This document shows positions 56,450 to 64,000 of a stretch of 64,000 nt of DNA, piece by piece (the stretch's first letter is position 1; each line of letters starts with the position of its first letter). Source of the DNA: Shewanella sp. Arc9-LZ (GTDB taxonomy: Bacteria; Pseudomonadota; Gammaproteobacteria; Enterobacterales; Shewanellaceae); the NCBI RefSeq assembly GCF_010092445.1, contig NZ_CP048031.1:620001-684000 (forward strand), given 5' to 3'. The notes below the pieces were generated by a model. That model saw only the letters and a list, made by a program, of their open reading frames with translations. It was not told the origin of the DNA and ran no database searches. The translations under genes were made by a program, and so were the position numbers.

Positions 56450-56482
56450 TAAAATACCCGCTATTTAGCGGGTATTTTTTTG
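56450..56482 (+). terminator. Terminator after the carboxylase
   Basis: AAAATACCCGCT / AGCGGGTATTTTTTT with an ATTT loop, about 22 bases after the stop codon. Confidence 0.92.
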
Positions 56483-56528
56483 TCATACTTTCGTATGTTG
56501 TAATACACTTAAGAGTATATACACTTTT

Positions 56529-56550
56529 GGTTCAACTAATTTGTTGAACC
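56529..56550. repeat. Inverted repeat GGTTCAAC / GTTGAACC upstream of the GGDEF gene
   Basis: A perfect 8-base inverted repeat with a 6-base spacer (TAATTT) some 30 bases before the start codon. It has no T tract. Possible operator for a dimeric repressor, or a 5' leader hairpin. Confidence 0.6.
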
Positions 56551-56578
56551 ATATTGTTGGAGCATACTATTTTGAAAA

Positions 56579-58051
56579 ATGATGCGAACATTGAGTCGAC
56601 TTGAGTTCTCTAGCGTATTATTGATTACGCTGTTGATATTCATTTATTTGATTAACGCTAAGCATGCCAGTGCTTCGGTGGTTGAGAGTCAGTCTGCCAT
56701 CAATTCAAAAAACCGTAATATCATCCGTTATTGTGTTGATCCCGATTGGTTACCTTATGAAGCCATTGTCGATGGCCGTCATACTGGTATTTCATCTGAT
56801 TATTTAGCATTATTAACCGACTATACCGATTTGACTTTTGTGTTAGTGCCCACCTCGTCTTGGCGACAGAGTTTAGAATTACTCAAACAAGGTACATGCG
56901 AGTTAACCCCCATTTTAAATCAAACCCCCAAACGCGACGCCTATCTCTCTTTTAGCGATATTTTTTTTAAATCTCCAAACGTCTTGGTGTCATTAAAATC
57001 CCAACCTTTTTTACAAGGCTTTGAAAACATCGGTGATCGCTTATTGGCTATACCCAAAGATTATCGTCTAGTGGAATATATCCAACAATTTTACCCGACT
57101 ATCAATACCGTGTTGACTGATAATGAGCGACAAGGATTGGAAAAGGTGGCTAACGGTGACGCGGATGTCTTCGTAGGGTCGATGTTTTCTGTTAACGCGT
57201 ATATTCAACAACACGGGTTAACCTCGCTAAAAATAGCGGGTTGGGGTGGTCCTGAAGATGAGTTACGTATTGGCGTTACTCATGCAAAGCAAGGTTTGCT
57301 GCCACAGATTAATGCTGGATTGGCAAAAATCACTAAGGCAGACCATATTTCAATTTATAAAAAATGGCATAATATTACTGTTATTGAAGACATTGATTAC
57401 AGCCTAGTGATCCAAGTGGTGACTGCTCTAGGAATGTTTATCTTATTTCTGCTTTACCGAACAATGTGTGTGAGCAAGTACAACCTTCATTTAGAAACCA
57501 ACAACAAGCAGTTGCAAAAATTACAGTTAGAGCTGGAGAAGAAAAATTGCGACCTCGATTTTTTGGCTCAACATGATCCGCTGACAAAATTGTATAACCG
57601 CCAATATTTTAATCAAACCTTTTTAGATGATGCAAGGCAGCCTCTGAAAAAAATGGGTCAGAACAACAAGATGAGTTTGATCATCATGGATATTGATTTA
57701 TTTAAAGCAATAAATGACCTGCATGGACATGCAATTGGAGACAAAATATTAGTTCAAGTCGCACAAGTATTACAAGCATCAGTAAGGGAGCTTGACGTTG
57801 TAGCCCGGTGGGGCGGTGAAGAGTTTGTGGTGGTTTGTCAGCATGTACAGTTACACGATGCCACTGAGCTTTGCCAACGAATTACTGATGAACTTAGTTA
57901 TTTTCATTTTTATCACAATATTAACGTGACTTGTAGTTTCGGGATTGCCTTATTGGGCGAGAATGAACCTATACAAGCTTGCTTTGAACGAGCTGATGCC
58001 GCGTTATACAAAGCTAAGCAGTCTGGGCGTAATCAATATTGTAGTGCGTAG
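56579..58051 (+). CDS. Diguanylate cyclase with a periplasmic substrate-binding-protein-like sensor
   Basis: A 490-residue inner-membrane signalling protein. TM1 is at about 10-28, an SBP_bac_3-type periplasmic domain at about 48-270 (starting YCVDPDWLPYEA), and TM2 at about 276-295. A short coiled coil is followed by a GGDEF domain (about 330-488) with the active GGEEF at 412-416 and an RELD product-inhibition site (403-406). It should make c-di-GMP in response to a small periplasmic ligand. A link to the amyloid operon (c-di-GMP drives biofilm) is only suggestive. Start at 56579 has no clear ribosome site; ATG 56582 is equally possible. Confidence 0.92.
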   Translation: MMRTLSRLEFSSVLLITLLIFIYLINAKHASASVVESQSAINSKNRNIIRYCVDPDWLPYEAIVDGRHTGISSDYLALLTDYTDLTFVLVPTSSWRQSLELLKQGTCELTPILNQTPKRDAYLSFSDIFFKSPNVLVSLKSQPFLQGFENIGDRLLAIPKDYRLVEYIQQFYPTINTVLTDNERQGLEKVANGDADVFVGSMFSVNAYIQQHGLTSLKIAGWGGPEDELRIGVTHAKQGLLPQINAGLAKITKADHISIYKKWHNITVIEDIDYSLVIQVVTALGMFILFLLYRTMCVSKYNLHLETNNKQLQKLQLELEKKNCDLDFLAQHDPLTKLYNRQYFNQTFLDDARQPLKKMGQNNKMSLIIMDIDLFKAINDLHGHAIGDKILVQVAQVLQASVRELDVVARWGGEEFVVVCQHVQLHDATELCQRITDELSYFHFYHNINVTCSFGIALLGENEPIQACFERADAALYKAKQSGRNQYCSA

Positions 58052-58443
58052 ATAAAAACCACATCTTGCTGGATGTTTGTGCCATTAGCAAAAATCGATC
58101 TTTATGTGAATAAATGCATATTTGTTGTGGTGTGATGTTGTTTCGCGACATTATGTGGCTCTAAAAATGCCGATTTAGGTATTTCATCTAAAATTTAACA
58201 TTTTTCGGTCAAATTACCCCTAAGACTAAAAAATAATCTACTATATTTTAGTCAATTGTTTTATATGCAATTTATAGCATTAATTGAGCTTTTTTATGCT
58301 AAAAACAAATAAATATTGCAACAGCTATTTGCGCCCAGCAAGGTTCCAATTTACAATATGCGCCTTAATAACCTGATGTGCGGTGTGTCGGTTCTTTTTC
58401 GCATGCTCCGTCTACTTCTTAAACTAATCATTAAAGTTGAATC
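58052..58443. other. Intergenic region upstream of the EF-G gene
   Basis: About 392 AT-rich bases with no gene seen. No ribosomal-protein genes precede, so the EF-G copy has its own promoter here. Nothing resembling a known RNA element was recognised. Confidence 0.4.
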
Positions 58444-60537
58444 ATGACCGAATTATCCAAATACAGAAACATTGGTATCTTCGCTCACGTTGACGCGGGT
58501 AAAACCACGACCACCGAGCGTATCCTTAAGCTAACCGGTAAGATCCATAAGATCGGTGAAGTACATGATGGTGAATCAACCACAGACTTCATGGAACAGG
58601 AAGCTGAGCGCGGTATTACCATTCAGTCTGCAGCGGTAAGCTGTTTCTGGAAAGATCACCGTTTTAACGTTATTGACACTCCTGGCCACGTTGACTTTAC
58701 AGTTGAAGTTTATCGTTCGCTAAAAGTGCTTGACGGCGGTATCGGTGTATTCTGTGGTTCAGGCGGCGTTGAGCCTCAGTCAGAAACAAACTGGCGTTAT
58801 GCTAACGATTCTGAAGTTGCGCGTATCATCTTCGTAAACAAGTTAGACCGTATGGGTGCTGACTTCTTACGTGTTGTTAAGCAAACTAAAGACGTATTAG
58901 CGGCTAACCCATTGGTTATGGTTTTACCAATCGGTATCGAAGACGAATTCTGTGGTGTTGTTGACCTACTAACTCGTGAAGCTCACATTTGGGATGATAC
59001 TGGTTTACCAGAAAACTTCGAAATTAAGCCTGTACCAGCTGACATGGTTGACATCGTTGAAGAATACCGTGAATTGCTGATCGAAACTGCTCTTGAGCAA
59101 GACGATGCTTTATTAGAAGCTTACATGGAAGGTGTTCAACCATCTATTGAAGACGTTAAGCGTTGTATCCGTGCGGGTACTCGTACAATGGCTGTGTTCC
59201 CAACATACTGTGGTTCAGCATTCAAAAACAAAGGTATGCAGTTATTGCTAGATGCCGTTGTTGATTATTTACCTGATCCAGTTGAAGTTGATCCACAACC
59301 TCTAACTGACGAAGAAGGTAACGAAAATGGCGAATTCGCAATCGTTGATGTTGATGCACCTTTTAAAGCATTAGCGTTCAAGATTATGGATGACCGTTTT
59401 GGTGCGTTAACTTTCGTACGTATCTACTCTGGCCGTTTGAAGAAGGGTGACACCATCCTTAACTCATTCACTGGCAAAACAGAACGTATTGGCCGTATGG
59501 TTGAGATGCAAGCTAACGAACGTAACGAACTTGAATCAGCACAAGCTGGTGACATTATCGCTATCGTTGGTATGAAGAACGTGCAAACTGGTCACACTTT
59601 ATGTGATCCTAAGCACCCTTGTACACTAGAAGCCATGGTATTCCCTGAGCCAGTTATCTCTATCTCTGTAACGCCAAAAGATAAAGGCGGTTCTGAGAAA
59701 ATGGGTATCGCTATCGGTAAAATGATTGCAGAAGATCCATCTTTCCGTGTAGAGACTGACATTGATTCTGGTGAAACCATCCTTAAAGGTATGGGTGAAC
59801 TTCACTTAGACATTAAGGTTGATATTCTTAAGCGTACTTACGGCGTTGACCTAATTGTAGGCGAACCTCAAGTTGCTTACCGTGAAACTATCACTAAAGA
59901 AATTGAAGATAGCTACACGCACAAGAAACAGTCTGGTGGTTCTGGTCAGTTTGGTAAAATTGACTACACTATTCGCCCTGGCGAGCAAAACACTGGTTTC
60001 ACTTTCACTTCTAAAGTGGTTGGTGGTAACGTACCTAAAGAATTCTGGCCTGCTGTTGAGAAAGGTTTCAAGAGCATGATGAACACAGGTACTATCGCAG
60101 GTTTCCCTGTGTTAGACGTTGAACTTGTGCTTCAAGACGGTGCTTTCCACGCAGTTGACTCGTCAGCTATCGCGTTCGAAATCGCTGCTAAAGGTGCTTT
60201 CCGTCAATCTATGCCTAAAGCCGGTGCACAACTTCTTGAGCCTATCATGAACGTTGACGTATTCAGCCCAGATGACAACGTTGGTGACGTAATTGGTGAC
60301 CTTAACCGTCGTCGCGGTATGATCAAAGATCAAAACGCTGGTGTTACAGGTGTTCGTATTAAAGCTGACGTACCGTTATCAGAAATGTTCGGTTATATCG
60401 GTTCACTACGTACAATGACTTCAGGCCGTGGTCAATTCTCTATGGAATTTGCTCATTACAGCCCTTGTCCAAACAGCGTTTCTGAGAAAGTTGTTGCTCA
60501 AGTTAAAGAACGTAAGGCTGCTGAAGCTAAGAAGTAA
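58444..60537 (+). CDS. fusA: Elongation factor G, second stand-alone copy (EF-G2 type)
   Basis: A 697-residue translational GTPase. The G domain has [15 protein letters not shown] (about 14-28), DTPGHVDF and [10 protein letters not shown]. Domains II-V run to the end, including [13 protein letters not shown] and the C-terminal [16 protein letters not shown]. Compared with the ribosomal-operon EF-G (NKMDRMGA in E. coli), text here is diverged, such as [15 protein letters not shown]. No rpsL, rpsG or tuf lies next to it, so it is probably the second EF-G paralogue known in Shewanella and Vibrio rather than the str-operon copy. Strong expression is suggested by codon choice. Terminator follows at 60561. 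Confidence 0.93.
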   Translation: MTELSKYRNIGIFAHVDAGKTTTTERILKLTGKIHKIGEVHDGESTTDFMEQEAERGITIQSAAVSCFWKDHRFNVIDTPGHVDFTVEVYRSLKVLDGGIGVFCGSGGVEPQSETNWRYANDSEVARIIFVNKLDRMGADFLRVVKQTKDVLAANPLVMVLPIGIEDEFCGVVDLLTREAHIWDDTGLPENFEIKPVPADMVDIVEEYRELLIETALEQDDALLEAYMEGVQPSIEDVKRCIRAGTRTMAVFPTYCGSAFKNKGMQLLLDAVVDYLPDPVEVDPQPLTDEEGNENGEFAIVDVDAPFKALAFKIMDDRFGALTFVRIYSGRLKKGDTILNSFTGKTERIGRMVEMQANERNELESAQAGDIIAIVGMKNVQTGHTLCDPKHPCTLEAMVFPEPVISISVTPKDKGGSEKMGIAIGKMIAEDPSFRVETDIDSGETILKGMGELHLDIKVDILKRTYGVDLIVGEPQVAYRETITKEIEDSYTHKKQSGGSGQFGKIDYTIRPGEQNTGFTFTSKVVGGNVPKEFWPAVEKGFKSMMNTGTIAGFPVLDVELVLQDGAFHAVDSSAIAFEIAAKGAFRQSMPKAGAQLLEPIMNVDVFSPDDNVGDVIGDLNRRRGMIKDQNAGVTGVRIKADVPLSEMFGYIGSLRTMTSGRGQFSMEFAHYSPCPNSVSEKVVAQVKERKAAEAKK

Positions 60538-60559
60538 TTCTAGTTTCGACTTGCCCATA

Positions 60560-60590
60560 AAAACCGTTGCCTAGGCAGCGGTTTTTTTAT
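60560..60590 (+). terminator. Terminator after the EF-G gene
   Basis: AAACCGTTGCC / GGCAGCGGTTTTTTT hairpin with a TA loop, about 25 bases after the stop codon. Confidence 0.88.
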
Positions 60591-60643
60591 GTCTTTTTTA
60601 TGTGATTTCTACGATATTAAATGGTTATGACACAGTATTGATA

Positions 60644-61528
60644 TTATTCATGACTGTTTCTGCTGAGCGTTAATAGCGCTTGGGCTGGTGGGGTTAACGG
60701 TAGGTTCTCTCGCCATATTAATGCCAGATCCCAGGTCATTGCCGGTTGCATAGGTTTAAATACCAGTTTGCTATTGGTTAACCGTTGGCAAATGGGTTCG
60801 GGTAAAATCGCGACGCCTAAGTTAGCTTCAACCATTGCGGCTAAAAAGTCCCACTGACCTGTTCGAAAGGCGATGTTGAGGTGTACGCCAACTTTACGGC
60901 TTAAATAATTAATTAACTTTGCTAATGAAAAGTCTTCGTTGTAAAGAATGAAGGGATAAGATTCAAAGTCTTGCCAGCGTATGTCTGCATTGTTAGCAAG
61001 TGGGTGGCCTTCTGGTAAGCAAGCCAGTAAGGGATATTTAGTCAGAAGTTGACTTGCTAACTCTGTTTTATGCGTTGTCGGAAGTGCAGTAAAGGCTATA
61101 TCTAGACTGTTGCTCAATAGTGCTTGCTCGCAACCAAATCCGCCATACTCGTACATCTGTAATTCGATTCCGGGATATTTTCGTCGATAATCGGTCAGCA
61201 AAGGAGTGATTAAACTACTCATCATAGGACAGACACCAAGTCGTAATCGTCCTGACTTCAAGCCACTGAGGTTGTTAATACCTTCTTGTAGTCGATGCCA
61301 ATGGCCTAAAATTTCCCGTGCACTTTGCTCAAACAATTGTCCTGCTTGGGTTAATTCTACTGTTTGATTATTCCTGATAAGCAATTGCTCACCAATGTTG
61401 TCTTCTAAACGTTGAATGGTTTTTGTCAGTGTCGGTTGGGTCATAAAACATTTTTGTGCTGCCCGGGTAAAGTTTTTGGTTTCAACTATGGTGAGAAAGG
61501 TCTGTAAGGTCTTGATTGGGGTGTTCAT
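60644..61528 (-). CDS. LysR-family regulator
   Basis: A 294-residue LysR regulator. The helix-turn-helix (NFTRAAQKCFMTQPTLTKTI) lies at about 18-37; the following region forms the effector-binding domain, with LRLGVCPMMSSLI starting it. A possible 50-residue gene is divergent from it, 94 bases away. Ligand and target are unknown. The upstream intergenic contains no certain operator. Confidence 0.88.
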   Translation of the reverse strand: MNTPIKTLQTFLTIVETKNFTRAAQKCFMTQPTLTKTIQRLEDNIGEQLLIRNNQTVELTQAGQLFEQSAREILGHWHRLQEGINNLSGLKSGRLRLGVCPMMSSLITPLLTDYRRKYPGIELQMYEYGGFGCEQALLSNSLDIAFTALPTTHKTELASQLLTKYPLLACLPEGHPLANNADIRWQDFESYPFILYNEDFSLAKLINYLSRKVGVHLNIAFRTGQWDFLAAMVEANLGVAILPEPICQRLTNSKLVFKPMQPAMTWDLALIWRENLPLTPPAQALLTLSRNSHE

Positions 61529-61622
61529 GCTTAAATGGAATCCTCTCTATGGTAATTATTCATTTTACCTATGAACCCTAAACGATTACTTTGAACTCGT
61601 TAACAAAAACGGAGCAATGGTT

Positions 61623-61775
61623 ATGAAGTCAACATCAAGTTTATGGGTCGGTGCATTATGGCAAGCGGCGATGCCTGTGAAGCATGAGATACAATCACCT
61701 AATACATCACAAACATCAGCAGAACCGAGTTCGCCAGTTACACAGCAGACATCTAAACCAACAAACCCAGCTTAG
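61623..61775 (+). CDS. Possible 50-residue small protein, divergent from LysR
   Basis: ATG at 61623, preceded by CGGAGCAATGG, opens a 50-codon frame ending at TAG 61773-61775. The protein begins MKSTSSLWVGALWQAAMP and then becomes Ser/Thr/Gln/Pro-rich, with a short hydrophobic stretch at about 7-17 that is too short for certain membrane insertion. Its stop codon lies in the loop of a terminator hairpin (61764-61790). The good ribosome site and dedicated terminator are in favour; small size and low complexity are against. It was not recognised as a known family. Confidence 0.45.
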   Translation: MKSTSSLWVGALWQAAMPVKHEIQSPNTSQTSAEPSSPVTQQTSKPTNPA

Positions 61776-61791
61776 GCTGGGTTTGTTTTTA
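61764..61791 (+). terminator. Terminator of the small ORF unit
   Basis: AACCCAGC-TTAG-GCTGGGTT hairpin followed by TGTTTTT. Its loop contains the stop codon of the 50-codon frame. Confidence 0.85.
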
Positions 61792-61837
61792 GCCCTTTTG
61801 TTGTTCGGACTTGTACCGTTTTAACACTGACACTGAT

Positions 61838-61867
61838 AAAAAAATGCCACTTCGATTGAAGTGGCAT
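61838..61867 (-). terminator. Terminator of the napAB unit
   Basis: On the minus strand AATGCCACTTC / GAAGTGGCATTTTTTT with an AATC loop and T tract, 41 bases beyond the napB stop. It marks the end of the nap transcript right after napB. Confidence 0.92.
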
Positions 61868-61908
61868 TGCTCAAATTGAGGAATGGGGGGAATTTATATC
61901 TTCACTAA

Positions 61909-62340
61909 TTACTTTGTCGTAAATGTGTTTTCCACTAACTCCTGTTTATTATCTGCTTGTGCAACATGGCACTGTACGCAGAAGTAGTTCATGCCATTTA
62001 ATGTGCCTTTGTCATCTATAACGTGTGACTTCGCCACTGGCGTTGCTTTCATTCTTTTTGCTTTATCCCAGCTATGGCATGTTAGACAGCCATTTTTATC
62101 TGTAGTGATGCTATAGCTATCTTTGTGAGGGATTAACGGCGGTTGTTCTGCAAAGCTGCGCGCGATAGCTTTTCCTCTTGTAGGGTAGGTGGCGATAGCA
62201 TCAGCAGGTGAGTTGTCGGTTATGGCGACGTTACCTACACGAGACTCTACTTTTACAGGAGTATTGTCTGCTACGGCTTGTTGTCCAGAATATGCGCTAA
62301 GGCTTAATAGTATGGCCACGACGCTAAGTAATTTTTTCAT
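61909..62340 (-). CDS. napB: NapB, dihaem cytochrome c subunit of periplasmic nitrate reductase
   Basis: A 143-residue periplasmic dihaem cytochrome c. A signal peptide (about 1-24) precedes the mature part. Two CxxCH haem sites are at CLTCH (Cys85-His89) and CVQCH (Cys121-His125), the NapB arrangement. It passes electrons to NapA. Two ATGs occur at 62346 and 62340; GGAG is spaced properly for the second, so 62340 was chosen. It lies 102 bases downstream of napA, and a terminator follows, so no napC is co-transcribed. Confidence 0.95.
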   Translation of the reverse strand: MKKLLSVVAILLSLSAYSGQQAVADNTPVKVESRVGNVAITDNSPADAIATYPTRGKAIARSFAEQPPLIPHKDSYSITTDKNGCLTCHSWDKAKRMKATPVAKSHVIDDKGTLNGMNYFCVQCHVAQADNKQELVENTFTTK

Positions 62341-62441
62341 TTTCATCTCCGTTACATCCTAATGAATGTAGAAATCGAGTGTCGCAGCTGTCATGGTGTA
62401 ATAATCCAGTGACAGCTGCAGCAATTAATATAAAAGCAGTA

Positions 62442-64000
62442 TTAGGCTTTAAATATTTTTACGGGACACTTTTTGAAATCAGTTTCTTTTGATAATGGGT
62501 CAGTTGCATCTAAAAGCAGCTTGTTGACTAATTGTTTAGCGTCGAAGAATGGCATAAAGACCACCCCTCTAGGTGGCTTGTTGCGACCTTTGGTTTCCAC
62601 TCGGGTGTTGATTTCTCCACGTGGTGATGCCACGGTAACCTCGTCCCCTTGGGCTAACCCACGTGCTTTAGCGTCAGCAGGATGCATAAAGACTTGAGCA
62701 CTTGGCATTGCTTTATGCAATTCAGGTACGCGAGCGGTCATTGACCCTGTGTGCCAATGTTCCAGTACTCGTCCTGTTGACATCCACAGATCAAATTCTT
62801 CATTAGGCTCTTCTGCAGCGGGTTCATAAGGCAGTGCAAATATGACGGCTTTACCATCTGGTTTACCGTAAAAATTGAAGCCTTCACCTGCTTTGACATA
62901 AGGGTCACTGCCTTCAACGAAGCGGCGGGTAGTTTCTTTGCCATTAACGACAGGCCAGCGTAATCCTCGCGTTTGATGGTAAGTGTCAAAGTCTGCTAAA
63001 TCGTGTGCATGGCCGCGACCAAATTGAGCATATTCTTCGAAAATACCTTTCTGCAGGTAAAAACCAAAGTGTTCGTTTTCATCGTTATAAGCACCTTTAC
63101 AATCGCTGGTAGGGAACTTATTGATTACGCCGTTAGCAAATAACACTTCATATAACGTTTTATCGGCTAGCTCAGGTTGTTTAGCGATTAATTCAGCAGG
63201 CCAGACTTCACTCACTTTAAAACGTTTAGAAAATTCAACTAACTGCCATAAATCAGACTTAGACCCTTCAGGTGTTGGAACAAGCTGATGCCAGAAATGG
63301 GTACGGCGTTCCGCGTTACCATAAGAGCCTTCTTTTTCAACCCACATTGCGGTTGGAAGAATTAAGTCTGCGGCCATTGCCGTGATAGTTGGGTAAGGAT
63401 CCGAGACCACAATAAAGTTTTCTGGATTACGGAAACCTGGATAAACTTCATCATTGATATTAGGACCAGCCTGCATATTGTTAGTACACATAGTCCAATA
63501 ACAGTTTAATTTACCATCTTTAAGCATACGGCTTTGCAGTACGGCATGGTATCCAGGTTTGGCTGGAATAGTGCCGGCAGGGACTTGCCAAAGTTTTTCA
63601 GTAATTTCACGATGTTTATCATTGTTCACCACCATGTCAGCAGGTAAACGATGTGAGAATGTGCCTACTTCACGAGCAGTACCACAAGCTGAAGGTTGGC
63701 CCGTCAACGAGAATGGGCTGTTGCCTGGAGTGGCTATTTTACCGGTGAGTAAGTGGATGTTATAGAGCATGTTATTTGCCCACACACCACGAGTATGCTG
63801 GTTTATACCCATGGTCCATAAGCTCATCACTTTGATGTTAGGGTCGGCGTAAGCTTTTGCCATAATTTCAAGTTTGTCAGCCGGTACGCCGCTCATTTTA
63901 GCTGCGTATTCTACAGTGTAAGTGCTAACGAATTTAGCATACTCGTCAAAGCTAATCGGTTTGGCATCACCGCTACCTGGGTTTTTAGCTTTCTTTTCCA
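62442..64000 (-). CDS. napA: NapA, catalytic subunit of periplasmic nitrate reductase (5' end outside window)
   Basis: The open frame reads from the window edge (phase consistent to 63998) through 519 codons to TAA at 62442. Visible segments include [38 protein letters not shown] (shown in two parts: [13 protein letters not shown] and [10 protein letters not shown]), [11 protein letters not shown] and [18 protein letters not shown], all from molybdopterin-binding NapA. The twin-arginine signal and the [4Fe-4S] Cys cluster are beyond the window end. It reduces nitrate to nitrite. An internal ATG at 63896 is not the start. Confidence 0.95.
   Translation of the reverse strand, partial: EKKAKNPGSGDAKPISFDEYAKFVSTYTVEYAAKMSGVPADKLEIMAKAYADPNIKVMSLWTMGINQHTRGVWANNMLYNIHLLTGKIATPGNSPFSLTGQPSACGTAREVGTFSHRLPADMVVNNDKHREITEKLWQVPAGTIPAKPGYHAVLQSRMLKDGKLNCYWTMCTNNMQAGPNINDEVYPGFRNPENFIVVSDPYPTITAMAADLILPTAMWVEKEGSYGNAERRTHFWHQLVPTPEGSKSDLWQLVEFSKRFKVSEVWPAELIAKQPELADKTLYEVLFANGVINKFPTSDCKGAYNDENEHFGFYLQKGIFEEYAQFGRGHAHDLADFDTYHQTRGLRWPVVNGKETTRRFVEGSDPYVKAGEGFNFYGKPDGKAVIFALPYEPAAEEPNEEFDLWMSTGRVLEHWHTGSMTARVPELHKAMPSAQVFMHPADAKARGLAQGDEVTVASPRGEINTRVETKGRNKPPRGVVFMPFFDAKQLVNKLLLDATDPLSKETDFKKCPVKIFKA

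Overview
The window is chromosomal DNA of a marine gammaproteobacterium, most likely a low-GC, cold-water Shewanella (S. frigidimarina/S. livingstonensis type). This is inferred from gene content: a periplasmic nitrate reductase gene pair, ArcA, the sprT-endA-rsmE-gshB block, a dipeptidyl peptidase IV, a secreted subtilase, a stand-alone second EF-G and a one-chain acetyl-CoA carboxylase. The DNA is AT-rich with short AT-rich spacers. No rRNA, tRNA, CRISPR array or complete insertion sequence was seen.

Layout. 1-5.7 kb (minus strand): a large secreted subtilase cut by the window start, AsnC, the pseudouridine synthase RluA and two small membrane proteins. 6.3-14.6 kb: fermentative D-lactate dehydrogenase, a dienelactone-hydrolase-like enzyme, a palindromic MITE-like element with internal 62-bp tandem repeats, an MscS-like channel, a spermidine-synthase-fold protein, the peroxide-detoxifying pair ahpC-ahpF and a chemoreceptor. 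14.95-21.5 kb: four overlapping genes encoding an SMC-type ATPase, a MukE/KITE-like subunit, a MukF/kleisin-like subunit and a Toprim protein. This is a Wadjet/MksBEFG-class SMC-nuclease system, written in the order SMC-KITE-kleisin-Toprim, and is the best candidate for an under-described defence or plasmid-control system here. 21.9-33.3 kb: a DAACS transporter with altered substrate residues, a TPR protein, fructose-1,6-bisphosphatase, DPP IV, arcA, a DUF3293-like protein, and a lysine riboswitch controlling lysC plus an M14 deacylase.

33.3-44 kb (minus strand): an M50 site-2-type protease, a DUF342 protein with a small partner, RsmC, and the block sprT-endA-rsmE-gshB followed by an alkaline phosphatase; then an exported pyroglutamyl-peptidase-like protein whose expected catalytic Cys is Ser. 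44.5-50.7 kb (plus strand): a functional-amyloid (Pseudomonas Fap-like) biogenesis locus. It has a sigma-54 activator, two identical palindromic sites, a near-consensus -24/-12 promoter, two repeat-bearing amyloid-type proteins, a strong intercistronic hairpin, a C39 peptidase (FapD), FapE and the FapF outer-membrane channel. 50.8-64 kb: LysR, the four-domain 1517-residue carboxylase, a periplasmic-sensor diguanylate cyclase, the second EF-G, another LysR, a possible 50-residue protein, and napA (partial)-napB ending in its own terminator with no napC.

Themes are envelope and extracellular proteins (proteases, amyloid, phosphatase, nuclease), redox and anaerobic metabolism (LdhA, ArcA, Nap, AhpCF), RNA/ribosome modification, and one accessory SMC system. 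All calls come from reading the sequence; no database search was run.
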